5,823 bases of DNA from an uncultured Lachnospiraceae bacterium (lineage in GTDB: Bacteria; Bacillota_A; Clostridia; Lachnospirales; Lachnospiraceae). Position 1 is the first letter of the stretch. Each line of letters starts with the position of its first letter. Positions 1-5,822 of the stretch are shown here, one piece after another. Where the stretch lies: positions 1-5,823 of the forward strand of contig CAJUFW010000199.1 of NCBI GenBank assembly GCA_910585655.1. Reading direction: 5' to 3'. The notes beneath the pieces were generated by a model. The model did not search any database. It worked only from the letters and a program-made list of their open reading frames with translations, and was not told the DNA's origin. Both the position numbers and the translations under genes were made by a program.

Positions 1-1
1 T

Positions 2-805
2 GGCTATGCTGCGGATGAAATCCCAGAATGTTATGGTGGTGCTTATATCAATGATAATCAACAACTTGTTATTAAGATAACATCTGGGAATCCAGATATT
101 TGTAATGGTATTCGAGATATTATGCCTTTTGATGCTTCTTATATTATTGAAGAAGTAGATATATCTTTAACAGAACTAATGTCTATTCAAGAAGAAGCTA
201 GCTCATTTTATAAAAGTATGGTTTCTACTAGTGGCATATCACAAAAAGATAGTATTGTCAACATTGATATTCCATCTGAATATGCACAATTAGTAAATCA
301 AATACCACTTGCACATTTCAAAAGTAATATAGCTTCCCATAAACATCTTCGTGTTACAAATGAACGCCCTATACCAACAACCTCTTTGATCGGCGGAAAT
401 GCAATATATAGCTATGATGATAAAAATAATTGGCAATTTTATAAAAAATAACCAATATTATAGTTGCGTATTGACTGCCGGACATCTAGCAGATAAGGAA
501 TTATATGATGGTATAAATATGGGGATAAAACAGGTCTAACATCAGGTCAAATTAAAGATTTTAATGTCTCTTGTACTTACAGTCTTGATATAATAATCAA
601 AGGTTTGACCTCTATCCAGAATAATACTATCACAGTAATTGACAACGGTGATAGCGGCGGTCCAGTATGGTATATCATGAATGATGGAACGCGTCAATTA
701 TATGGAAATGTATCTGGAAAAAATAATTTAAATACTCATATAGGCTATTTTAGCAGGCTTTATTATCCACGTTACAATAGTTTCTATCTACCAAAATTAA
801 ATTAG
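2..805 (+). pseudogene. Broken trypsin-like (chymotrypsin-fold, S1) serine protease, 5' end outside the window
   Basis: Three consecutive segments in two frames together read as one secreted S1 protease. Segment one (2-451) begins with a propeptide-like stretch containing ECYGGAYINDNQQLVIKIT, typical of Firmicutes trypsin-like proteases, and ends SLIGGNAIYSYDD...YKK at a TAA. Segment two (about 447-512, next frame) carries LTAGH, the catalytic-His motif (His codon 483-485). Segment three (about 509-805, original frame) carries YKYGDKTGLTSG and then NGDSGGPVW, the Ser/oxyanion motif (648-674). The first shift is explained by one extra A in the A6 run at 443-448. The second lies at about 507-517. 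There, the 50 or so residues normally found between His and the GxxTGLTSG motif, which include the catalytic Asp, are absent, so a deletion plus frameshift is inferred. Without that Asp the enzyme should be inactive even if the frames were restored. The start codon and signal peptide lie upstream of the window. Family assignment is firm; the exact ancestral length is not known. Confidence 0.85.
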
Positions 806-816
806 TTATATAACTA
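803..816. repeat. 14-bp perfect palindrome between the protease remnant and the next gene
   Basis: TAGTTATATAACTA is a perfect palindrome. It starts on the TAG stop codon of the protease remnant and is followed by TTTT (817-820). As RNA it could form only a weak 5-bp AU-rich stem, so a terminator is unlikely. As DNA it could be a protein-binding site or part of a promoter for the gene at 850. It could also be chance in AT-rich sequence. Confidence 0.35.
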
Positions 817-849
817 TTTTGCCAAAAAAACAAAAGAAGGAAAGGAACT

Positions 850-1503
850 GTGATAAGCTTGAAGAAAAAGGCAAATAAAATAATTTTTTTACTTTCTCTT
901 GGACTAATACTTGGTTTTATATTAGGAATAAGTAGCTTTTCTTTATGGTACTCTATAAAATCCCAAGAAAAAATATCAACAGAAAAATCGATCAATCAAT
1001 TATATATAGAGAAATATATAAAAGCAAAAGGAGTTGCAGAACATTTTTTCTCAGAAAATTCCTTTATTCGTATAGAATTAAAAGATCTAGAACGTCGGCA
1101 ATATTACGATTTTGCTTCTTCAAAATATCAACCACGCTATTGGCTTTTAAATTACTCTATCACAAATTTATCTGAAGAACCCTGCCAGGTCTACTATCAA
1201 CCACAACTAGACTATTTAATAAATGGAGTTTGGTATGAATGTAACAGCTATGGTATTGGCTTTCTCATAGAAAAAGATGAACCTTTTGCAACACTTTCTC
1301 CAAAGGAAAGTATCTCCTGTCAAGTTAGAATTGAAACACCTATGTCGCCTGACAATACTCTTCCTTTTTATTCAGGACATTTTTGGTATGGACACTATCG
1401 CTTGGTAGTAAACTATAACGAAGAAAATTCTACTTATGTAGAATTTGATATACCAGAAACAGAACTATATTCTTGGGAAACTTTATATAAAAACTATAAT
1501 TAA
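850..1503 (+). CDS. Membrane-anchored protein with probable bacterial Ig-like domain
   Basis: This is a 217-residue protein starting at GTG. The start is chosen because a long purine-rich ribosome binding site (AGAAGGAAAGG, 835-845) sits 4 nt ahead of it. Residues 1-10 are basic (MISLKKKANK). Residues about 11-33 form one hydrophobic segment, giving an uncleaved anchor or signal peptide; there is no lipobox Cys. The outer part (about 90-210) has an alternating beta-strand pattern: YWLLNYSITNLSEEPC, then NGVWYEC, then LSPKESISCQVRI, and finally GHYRLVVNY. The order 'strand with N-x-S, xGxW, LxPxxS, GxYRL' is that of the small Ig-like domains (Big_14 type) found on Firmicutes surface proteins and lipoproteins. 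That match is by pattern from memory and is tentative. Three Cys residues lie in the domain. It lies 44 bp after the protease remnant on the same strand and may once have shared its transcript. It appears intact, is very AT-rich, and has no known function. Confidence 0.7.
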   Translation: MISLKKKANKIIFLLSLGLILGFILGISSFSLWYSIKSQEKISTEKSINQLYIEKYIKAKGVAEHFFSENSFIRIELKDLERRQYYDFASSKYQPRYWLLNYSITNLSEEPCQVYYQPQLDYLINGVWYECNSYGIGFLIEKDEPFATLSPKESISCQVRIETPMSPDNTLPFYSGHFWYGHYRLVVNYNEENSTYVEFDIPETELYSWETLYKNYN

Positions 1504-1527
1504 GCAAATTTTAAAAATGAACCTATG

Positions 1528-1644
1528 TCAATACTTTAGGCAAAAAATCGAAAGATTAGGCGGCTGTATTTCTTTCTTTTTGTGCATAGAATGGAAGGAT
1601 TCTATACAGGCATTATCGTATGGGTTTCCCTTGTCCGCAAACTC
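1528..1644 (-). mobile_element. Scrap of an IS3-family transposase (OrfB, DDE integrase region)
   Basis: On the minus strand the frame ending at the TGA (1530-1528) contains EFADKGNPYDNACIESFHS, followed by a basic KKKEI (recognisable part about 1567-1644). The pattern KGNPYDNAxxESFxxxxKKE is the signature around the third acidic residue (Glu) of the IS3-family OrfB catalytic triad. Neither the 'HSDxGxQY' motif that should lie upstream nor the conserved C-terminal tail after KKE is present. The reading frame ends about 12 codons after KKKEI. I saw no terminal inverted repeats. It is therefore a dead fragment of well under a tenth of an element. The remainder of the 306-bp gap between the Ig-like gene and the response regulator (1504-1527 and 1660-1740) shows nothing I can name. 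Confidence 0.6.
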
Positions 1645-1740
1645 AAACACTACAGACACATGTATGAGGTTATAGTTCCTACGGCAACAGCCGAAAGTTT
1701 TGACAAACTTGATTTTCTGTTCCGTTGTAGGAGTTCCTCC

Positions 1741-1770
1741 AAAAATCTTATAGACTTTTTAGAGATTTTT
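1741..1770. repeat. 8-bp inverted repeat, with direct repeat, overlapping the response-regulator promoter
   Basis: AAAAATCT (1741-1748) and AGATTTTT (1763-1770) are exact inverted repeats 14 nt apart. The same interval contains a tandem near-repeat, AGACTTTTT (1752-1760) and AGAGATTTTT (1761-1770). OmpR-type regulators usually bind about 10-bp-spaced direct repeats, so this could be an autoregulatory site. That role is inferred only from position, and AT-rich sequence makes chance repeats common. Confidence 0.35.
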
Positions 1771-1780
1771 CTGATATGAT
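1751..1780 (+). promoter_or_regulatory. Candidate sigma-A promoter for the two-component operon
   Basis: A good -10 box, TATGAT (1775-1780), is preceded after 18 bp by TAGACT (1751-1756), which matches TTGACA at four of six positions. The predicted transcription start is near 1787, leaving a short leader with AGGAGG at 1798-1803, 6 nt before the ATG at 1810. The repeats at 1741-1770 overlap the -35 and spacer, which suits control by a bound regulator. Confidence 0.5.
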
Positions 1781-1809
1781 AATAGAATAGAAAAAACAGG
1801 AGGACGGAT

Positions 1810-2499
1810 ATGCGAATTTTAATTATTGAGGATGACGCACAGCTAAGTAAAGTCATGAAGCGGCAGCTAGAGGCAGAAGGCTATGAAGCGGATATCTGCG
1901 ACAATGGTGGGGACGTCTGGTATTATATCAGCCAAACCGGGATTTATGATCTGTTGATATTAGATCGGATGCTTCCGGTGACGGATGGATTGTCGGTGCT
2001 TGCCATGCTGCGGAAAAAGGGCTGTACTCTTCCGGTCATTATGGTGACAGCTCTGGGAGAATTAGGGAACCGAATCGAGGGGCTGGACTGCGGCGCGGAT
2101 GATTACCTGGTCAAACCGTTTGCTATGGAGGAGCTAAGCGCACGTATCCGAGCGTTGCTGCGCCGTCCGCCAAAGCTGGTTTCCACGGATCAGCTTACCT
2201 TTGCCGACCTGAAACTCAACCTGTCCGCCCATACGCTTTCCTCTACACATCATTCCTGTGAACTGTCCAAAAAGGAACTTGCTCTGATGGAATGTTTTAT
2301 GAGAAACCCGGAACAGCTTCTGGTCAGAGAGGTTTTGATCACAAAGGTCTGGGGTGCAGAAAGCGAAGTTTCCGACGGAAACTTAGACAATTATATTTCT
2401 TTTTTAAGACGACGCTTAAAGGGACTGGAAAGCCGTGCCAAACTTCGCACCCTTCACGCTGCCGGATATCGACTGGAGGAACACCAGGATGAAACATAA
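1810..2499 (+). CDS. OmpR/PhoB-family response regulator
   Basis: This is a 229-residue cytoplasmic transcription factor of normal length for the family. The N-terminal receiver domain (about 1-115) has the acidic pair Asp8/Asp9, the phospho-acceptor Asp52 in LLILDRMLP, Thr80 in VIMVTA, and Lys102 in DDYLVKPF, so all the residues needed for phosphorylation are present. The C-terminal winged helix (about 128-226) shows the usual ELSKKELALMECF stretch, a recognition-helix region with VWG, and the closing TLHAAGYRLEE wing. The ATG at 1810 is well supported by AGGAGG 6 nt upstream. The stop overlaps the kinase start by 11 bp, so the pair is translationally coupled and should act together. The kinase is expected to phosphorylate Asp52. 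The target genes cannot be told from the window, since the following genes are on the opposite strand. Composition is clearly richer in G+C than the genes to the left. Confidence 0.95.
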   Translation: MRILIIEDDAQLSKVMKRQLEAEGYEADICDNGGDVWYYISQTGIYDLLILDRMLPVTDGLSVLAMLRKKGCTLPVIMVTALGELGNRIEGLDCGADDYLVKPFAMEELSARIRALLRRPPKLVSTDQLTFADLKLNLSAHTLSSTHHSCELSKKELALMECFMRNPEQLLVREVLITKVWGAESEVSDGNLDNYISFLRRRLKGLESRAKLRTLHAAGYRLEEHQDET

Positions 2500-3826
2500 A
2501 CAAGGTTCCAGACAAGAAGCGGTGTTAGAGCATCTGGCGCGCCGCCTGATTTTCCTCTATACCGCCTCTACCGGAGCGATACTGGCTCTAACGCTTTTTC
2601 TGACCGCATTATACAACCAGGCGCAGGCACAAATTTACGCCAGAGAATCCTTTTTTCAGTTGTTTACAACGATTGAGGGAAAGATACAGAATGAAAATCG
2701 AATCAGCTACTCTTGGCTTAGCAAGCTGGAACAAGACTATCATTGCAACATCTATATAGAAGATAATGGACGTGGGATTTCTTATCGAAACAGCTATCCC
2801 TTTGCCACCGATATCACCGTTCTGATCGAGCAGGTAAAAGAAAAAGCGAAGGAAGCTGGAATTCAGACGGAACATTATCCGCTTGTCTCCGGGCGGAATG
2901 ATACTGGCACTCTGGTTCTAAAAGGTGCGGCGCATGACTCCTACCTGGCGGCTGTTTCCCAGATTTCTTCCAAAGAAAACTGGCAAAATATTTTTGTACT
3001 ACAAGAACAAAACTACTCCGTAGTCGGACAGCTTCCCTTTCTGTCCTTTTTTCTGCTGCTCTTTTTCCTCGGTCTGCTTTTACTCTATCTGATCAGTCGT
3101 ATTTTAATCCGCAAAACCATGAATCCGGTACGCGAATCCCTGCAAAAACAGCGGGAATTTATCGCAGCCGCTTCTCATGAATTACGCTCTCCGCTGGCTG
3201 TTCTGCGGGTCAACCTCTCGGCGCTCCGGCAGTCTTCTCCTGTTTCCCTTCCCGATTTACAGGATGAAACTCTCTCTGATATGGAAGAGGAAATCATACG
3301 GATGTCTGCTTTGGTAGACGATATGCTGTTTTTAGCCTCTATGGATGCCTCCGGCTCCGTCCGCTGGCAAGCCAGCCTCCGACCGCTGGAACTAGATGCT
3401 TTTTTGATTGATCTTTATGAAGATTTTTTCCCTTTGGCAGCGGAACATCAGATGACGCTGGAGCTTTTGCTCCCTGAAGAGCCTTTGCCCTCCTGCATAG
3501 CAGATCCGGACAGACTCCGGCAGCTTTTTTCTATTTTGTTTGACAATGCTTTCTGCTATGCAAAGGAGGGCGGCAAGCTGGAGATTTTTGCAGATACGGA
3601 CGCACGGATCGCTCTGATCGACCATGGTCCTGGAATTCCTGCCGAAAAGCGGGAGCATATGTTTGAACGCTTTGCCAGAGACGACACCTCCCGAACAGAA
3701 CGCAAACACTATGGGCTGGGACTTTCGATTGCCGCCGAACTGGCGGCAATCCATCGTGCTTCCCTCTCCTGCGAGGAAACCCCCGGCGGAGGATGTACGT
3801 TTGTGATGAAGCTGCCAACCGTTTAA
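2489..3826 (+). CDS. Membrane sensor histidine kinase, partner of the preceding regulator
   Basis: A 445-residue kinase. An in-frame ATG at 2435 exists, but it lies deep inside the regulator gene. The ATG at 2489 has GGAGG (2475-2479) 9 nt ahead and gives the usual short overlap, so it is preferred. Transmembrane segments lie at about 20-42 and 184-206, enclosing an extracytoplasmic domain of about 140 residues without a family I recognise. After the second segment only about 20 residues precede the dimerisation helix, so there is no full HAMP domain. The phospho-acceptor is His230 in ASHELRSPLAVLR. The ATPase domain has the N box (FDNAFCYAKEG, Asn353), G1 (DHGPGIP, Asp378), an F box (MFERFARDD) and G2 (YGLGLS, from Tyr408), and ends GGGCTFVMKLP. 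All catalytic elements are intact. It phosphorylates the upstream regulator; its signal is unknown. Similar short-linker sensors often respond to envelope stress or antimicrobial compounds, but nothing here proves that. Confidence 0.94.
   Translation: MKHKQGSRQEAVLEHLARRLIFLYTASTGAILALTLFLTALYNQAQAQIYARESFFQLFTTIEGKIQNENRISYSWLSKLEQDYHCNIYIEDNGRGISYRNSYPFATDITVLIEQVKEKAKEAGIQTEHYPLVSGRNDTGTLVLKGAAHDSYLAAVSQISSKENWQNIFVLQEQNYSVVGQLPFLSFFLLLFFLGLLLLYLISRILIRKTMNPVRESLQKQREFIAAASHELRSPLAVLRVNLSALRQSSPVSLPDLQDETLSDMEEEIIRMSALVDDMLFLASMDASGSVRWQASLRPLELDAFLIDLYEDFFPLAAEHQMTLELLLPEEPLPSCIADPDRLRQLFSILFDNAFCYAKEGGKLEIFADTDARIALIDHGPGIPAEKREHMFERFARDDTSRTERKHYGLGLSIAAELAAIHRASLSCEETPGGGCTFVMKLPTV
3727..3751. 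repeat. Perfect 10-bp inverted repeat near the 3' end of the kinase gene
   Basis: GATTGCCGCC (3727-3736), loop GAACT, GGCGGCAATC (3742-3751). The stem is perfect, seven of its ten pairs are G-C, and the loop is 5 nt. It ends 75 nt before the kinase stop codon and encodes part of the SIAAELAAIHR stretch just after the G2 box. No T-run follows on either strand, so it is not a standard intrinsic terminator. It may be an mRNA hairpin, or simply a result of Ala-rich coding sequence. Confidence 0.55.
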
Positions 3827-3832
3827 ATACGC

Positions 3833-4843
3833 CTATACCAAAAACGTCTTATAATCCTCATAATTCTTTTTCAGCAGTTCCGGTGTATTCAATCCATACG
3901 GGCATTTACTCTTGCAGGCGCCGCACTCTATACATTCCTCGATCTGCTTCATCATCGCTTGCCCTCTCTCGGCAAGCCAGTTCGCAGCCGGAGAACGACG
4001 CAGCAGCAAGGACATCCGGGCGCAGGTATTGATTTCGATTCCCTTAGGGCATGGCATACAATAGCCGCAGCCGCGGCAGAATTCCCCTGCCAGTTCTTCC
4101 CTGTCATGCGCAATCAATTCCTGGATTTCCTCTGACATGACCGGAGGATTCTCATGATAGGCAAGGAACTCATCTAACTCGCTCTCCCTTTGGATTCCCC
4201 AGATCGGCAGAGTGTTTTCGTATTGCGCCAGATACGCATAAGCCGCGTCGGAGCGGGTAATCAATCCGCCAGACAACGCTTTCATACAGATAAAGCCGAC
4301 GTTTTTCTCTTTGCACAACTCTACCAAACTAAGCTCCTGCTCGCCAGCCAGATAACTAAACGGGAACTGCAGCGTTTCATACAAGCCAGACTCCACTGCC
4401 TCTCTGGCTATGTTCAGACGGTGGTTCGTAATCCCGATATGGCGGATCTTTCCTTGCGCCTTTGCCTCTAACATCGCCTCATACAAGCCTGTCCCGTCTC
4501 CTGGCTTTGGCACAAAGGACGGATTGTGAAACTGATAAATGTCAATATAGTCGGTTTTTAACAATCCCAGACTGGTTTCCAGGTCTTTCCAAAATCCTTC
4601 TACGTCAGTGTGCATAGTTTTCGTGGCAATATAAATCTTTTCTCGTACATCGGAAAGCGCCAGCCCGATCTTTTTCTCACTGTCCGAATAAGCTCTTGCA
4701 GTATCAAAAAAATCAATACCATTCTCGTACGCCTTGCGGAGAATCTTTACACCCTCCTCTACGGTAGCACGCTGCACCGGCAATGCCCCAAAGCCGTTAC
4801 GGTTTACCGTAATTCCTGTTGTTCCAAGTGTCACTGTCGTCAT
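3833..4843 (-). CDS. Aldo/keto reductase with C-terminal two-[4Fe-4S] ferredoxin domain
   Basis: This is a 336-residue cytoplasmic enzyme. Residues 1 to about 235 form an aldo/keto reductase barrel. The family's catalytic tetrad is all visible: Asp47 and Tyr52 in FFDTARAYSDSE, Lys75 in IATKT, and His106 in YQFHN. The conserved GKIRHIGITNH follows at 131-141. The C-terminal part has two cluster motifs: Cys256, 259, 262 and 265 (CRGCGYCMPCPKGI) and Cys304, 307, 310 and 314 (CIECGACKSKCPYG). This is the layout of the ferredoxin-fused reductases frequent in anaerobic Firmicutes, in which electrons may pass between clusters and the barrel. Whether it uses NAD(P)H as well, and on what substrate, is unknown. 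The start is supported by GGGGGAAG 7 nt upstream. It converges on the kinase with a 6-bp gap and has its own promoter behind the phosphotransferase gene, so it is probably not obligately co-expressed with either. Confidence 0.93.
   Translation of the reverse strand: MTTVTLGTTGITVNRNGFGALPVQRATVEEGVKILRKAYENGIDFFDTARAYSDSEKKIGLALSDVREKIYIATKTMHTDVEGFWKDLETSLGLLKTDYIDIYQFHNPSFVPKPGDGTGLYEAMLEAKAQGKIRHIGITNHRLNIAREAVESGLYETLQFPFSYLAGEQELSLVELCKEKNVGFICMKALSGGLITRSDAAYAYLAQYENTLPIWGIQRESELDEFLAYHENPPVMSEEIQELIAHDREELAGEFCRGCGYCMPCPKGIEINTCARMSLLLRRSPAANWLAERGQAMMKQIEECIECGACKSKCPYGLNTPELLKKNYEDYKTFLV
4797..4812. repeat. 16-bp near-perfect palindrome inside the start of the reductase gene
   Basis: TTACGGT, TT, ACCGTAA: two 7-bp arms 2 nt apart, covering codons of residues about 11-16 of the reductase, roughly 30-45 nt inside its start. 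The size and symmetry would suit a dimeric repressor site, but 7-bp arms occur by chance in a window of this length. Confidence 0.3.
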
Positions 4844-4921
4844 ACGAAATCTTCCCCCATTTCTATGCTTGTTAAATATTCTTTTGTTGTATCATTCTTT
4901 TCGTGTAAACCTTATTTTTAT

Positions 4922-4950
4922 AGTATAATCCTATTCTTATAGAAATACAA
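4922..4950 (-). promoter_or_regulatory. Candidate sigma-A promoter for the aldo/keto reductase gene
   Basis: Read on the minus strand, TTGTAT (4950-4945) and TATACT (4927-4922) are separated by exactly 17 bp and each matches the consensus at four or five of six positions. Transcription would begin near 4915, giving a leader of about 70 nt before the ATG at 4843. Within the spacer lies CTATTCTTATAG (4931-4942, plus strand), whose CTAT/ATAG ends are symmetric and could be an operator. The leader shows no riboswitch-like structure that I can recognise. Confidence 0.55.
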
Positions 4951-4965
4951 GCAAAAATGATGGGA

Positions 4966-5775
4966 TCAAAACAGTTCATCTAACAATAAATAATACCGAA
5001 GCTTTTCCCAGTCCGGTTCTATTCCCAGGGCTTCAAAAAGCTGTTCCGGCTGAAAATTTTCATGAATCCGTCCGCCAAAACGCCCCTCCAAATTGTGCTT
5101 TAAGCTACGGTAGCAAAGGGAGATATCCCGCCATTTATCGCCTATTCCGGCATCCCCTATATCAATAAAGCCGCTGACCTTTCCGTCCTCTAAAAAAATA
5201 TTCGGTAAACAGTAGTCACCATGAGAAAAGACCGGCTCGTAATATGCCGGCTTATGCTCATTCAACCAATGCAACAGCTCTGCCGGACTGGCAAAGCCAT
5301 GTTCGCCAAAGGTACCAGGTTCCGCCCATTCCATATTCACCAGATTTTTTTCTACCCGTTCCCTCGCTTCGTCCAACTCTTGCTCCAGTCCTCTTTCACG
5401 GGGACAATCAGAAATATCCACCTGCCATAAAAGCTCTAAGCCTCTAACTAACAAAGACAAAAGTTCTTCTGGACACTCCAGATAATACTGGTCGCAGGAC
5501 ATGCTGCCGGAAATCCTACTCATCAGCAAATAACTCTTTCCATTTTGTTTTTCATAAGCAAGCACCTTCGGTACTGGCAGTTTTCCAGTCAGCCAGTTCA
5601 TCAGCGCAACCGTTTCATCCACTTGAGGACTCTGCGGCTCGATTTTTAATACCATTGTTTCATAATTTAGAATCGTAGCCACCGACATACCGACGTCATC
5701 TATCTCATAAGAAAGGCCTGCTGTCAACTTCCGAATCTGTTCTGGAAACTCCAACTCCTGTTCTATTTCTTTCAT
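4966..5775 (-). CDS. APH(3')-type aminoglycoside O-phosphotransferase homologue
   Basis: A 269-residue cytoplasmic kinase-fold enzyme, close to the roughly 264 residues of APH(3') enzymes. These transfer the ATP gamma-phosphate to the 3'-OH of kanamycin-type aminoglycosides. Seen here: an N-lobe with GMS, the ATP-binding Lys44 in MVLKIE, and WLTGKLPVPKVL. The catalytic loop is FSHGDYCLPNIFL with Asp187 and Asn192, and the metal-binding segment is GFIDIGDAGIGDKWRDI with Asp205. The C-terminus reads PDWEKLRYYLLLDELF, very like the end of APH(3')-IIIa as I recall it, where the last residues (Asp, Glu and terminal Phe) contact the drug. One oddity is that the N-lobe Glu normally 6 residues before the conserved Trp is Thr55 here (see findings). 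The ATG is supported by AGGGAG 7 nt upstream. It lies upstream of the reductase gene on the same strand with a 122-bp gap. True resistance activity, or a relaxed natural kinase role, cannot be told from sequence alone. Confidence 0.88.
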   Translation of the reverse strand: MKEIEQELEFPEQIRKLTAGLSYEIDDVGMSVATILNYETMVLKIEPQSPQVDETVALMNWLTGKLPVPKVLAYEKQNGKSYLLMSRISGSMSCDQYYLECPEELLSLLVRGLELLWQVDISDCPRERGLEQELDEARERVEKNLVNMEWAEPGTFGEHGFASPAELLHWLNEHKPAYYEPVFSHGDYCLPNIFLEDGKVSGFIDIGDAGIGDKWRDISLCYRSLKHNLEGRFGGRIHENFQPEQLFEALGIEPDWEKLRYYLLLDELF

Positions 5776-5789
5776 AAATAAACTCCCTT

Positions 5790-5822
5790 CTATTTTTTCT
5801 TCTTCGGCAATTCTCCATTCAA
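5790..5822 (-). CDS. Possible C-terminal tail of a gene upstream of the phosphotransferase (partial)
   Basis: On the minus strand, the last 33 bases read LNGELPKKKK and then TAG (5792-5790), 14 bp before the phosphotransferase ATG. A lysine-rich tail at such a distance is what the end of a preceding operon gene often looks like. Only ten codons are visible, so the call is weak. The frame of the phosphotransferase itself is also open to the window edge, but its ribosome binding site at 5783-5788 supports the ATG. Confidence 0.25.
   Translation of the reverse strand: MNGELPKKKK

Noticed and set aside
443..460. Programmed frameshift or transcriptional slippage at the A6 run restoring the protease
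   Set aside because: The needed change is +1, the run is short, and a second lesion with loss of the catalytic Asp region would still leave the protein inactive.
605..805. A separate small gene starting at TTG 605 and ending LPKLN
   Set aside because: It is the C-terminal part of the S1 protease remnant. The same frame carries family motifs upstream of 605, and there is no ribosome binding site.
1445..1856. Several short open frames on both strands between the Ig-like gene and the regulator
   Set aside because: None has a ribosome binding site or recognisable protein features apart from the IS3 scrap. They run through promoter sequence or into neighbouring genes.
2435..2488. Alternative kinase start at ATG 2435
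   Set aside because: It lies 65 bp inside the regulator gene without a ribosome binding site, whereas ATG 2489 has GGAGG at a good distance and gives a normal short overlap.
4840..4860. Six-codon leader frame (MGEDFV) whose TGA overlaps the reductase ATG
   Set aside because: No ribosome binding site precedes it, and the G-rich stretch at its start is better explained as the ribosome binding site of the reductase itself.
4859..4946. Distant inverted repeat ATTTCTAT / ATAGAAAT flanking the reductase leader
   Set aside because: AT-rich 8-mers 72 bp apart are expected by chance, and the surrounding bases do not extend the pairing.
4950..4968. Intrinsic terminator after the phosphotransferase (TGAT-CCC-ATCA then TTTTT on the minus strand)
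   Set aside because: The stem is only 4 bp, contains the stop codon and has one G-C pair, too weak to call.
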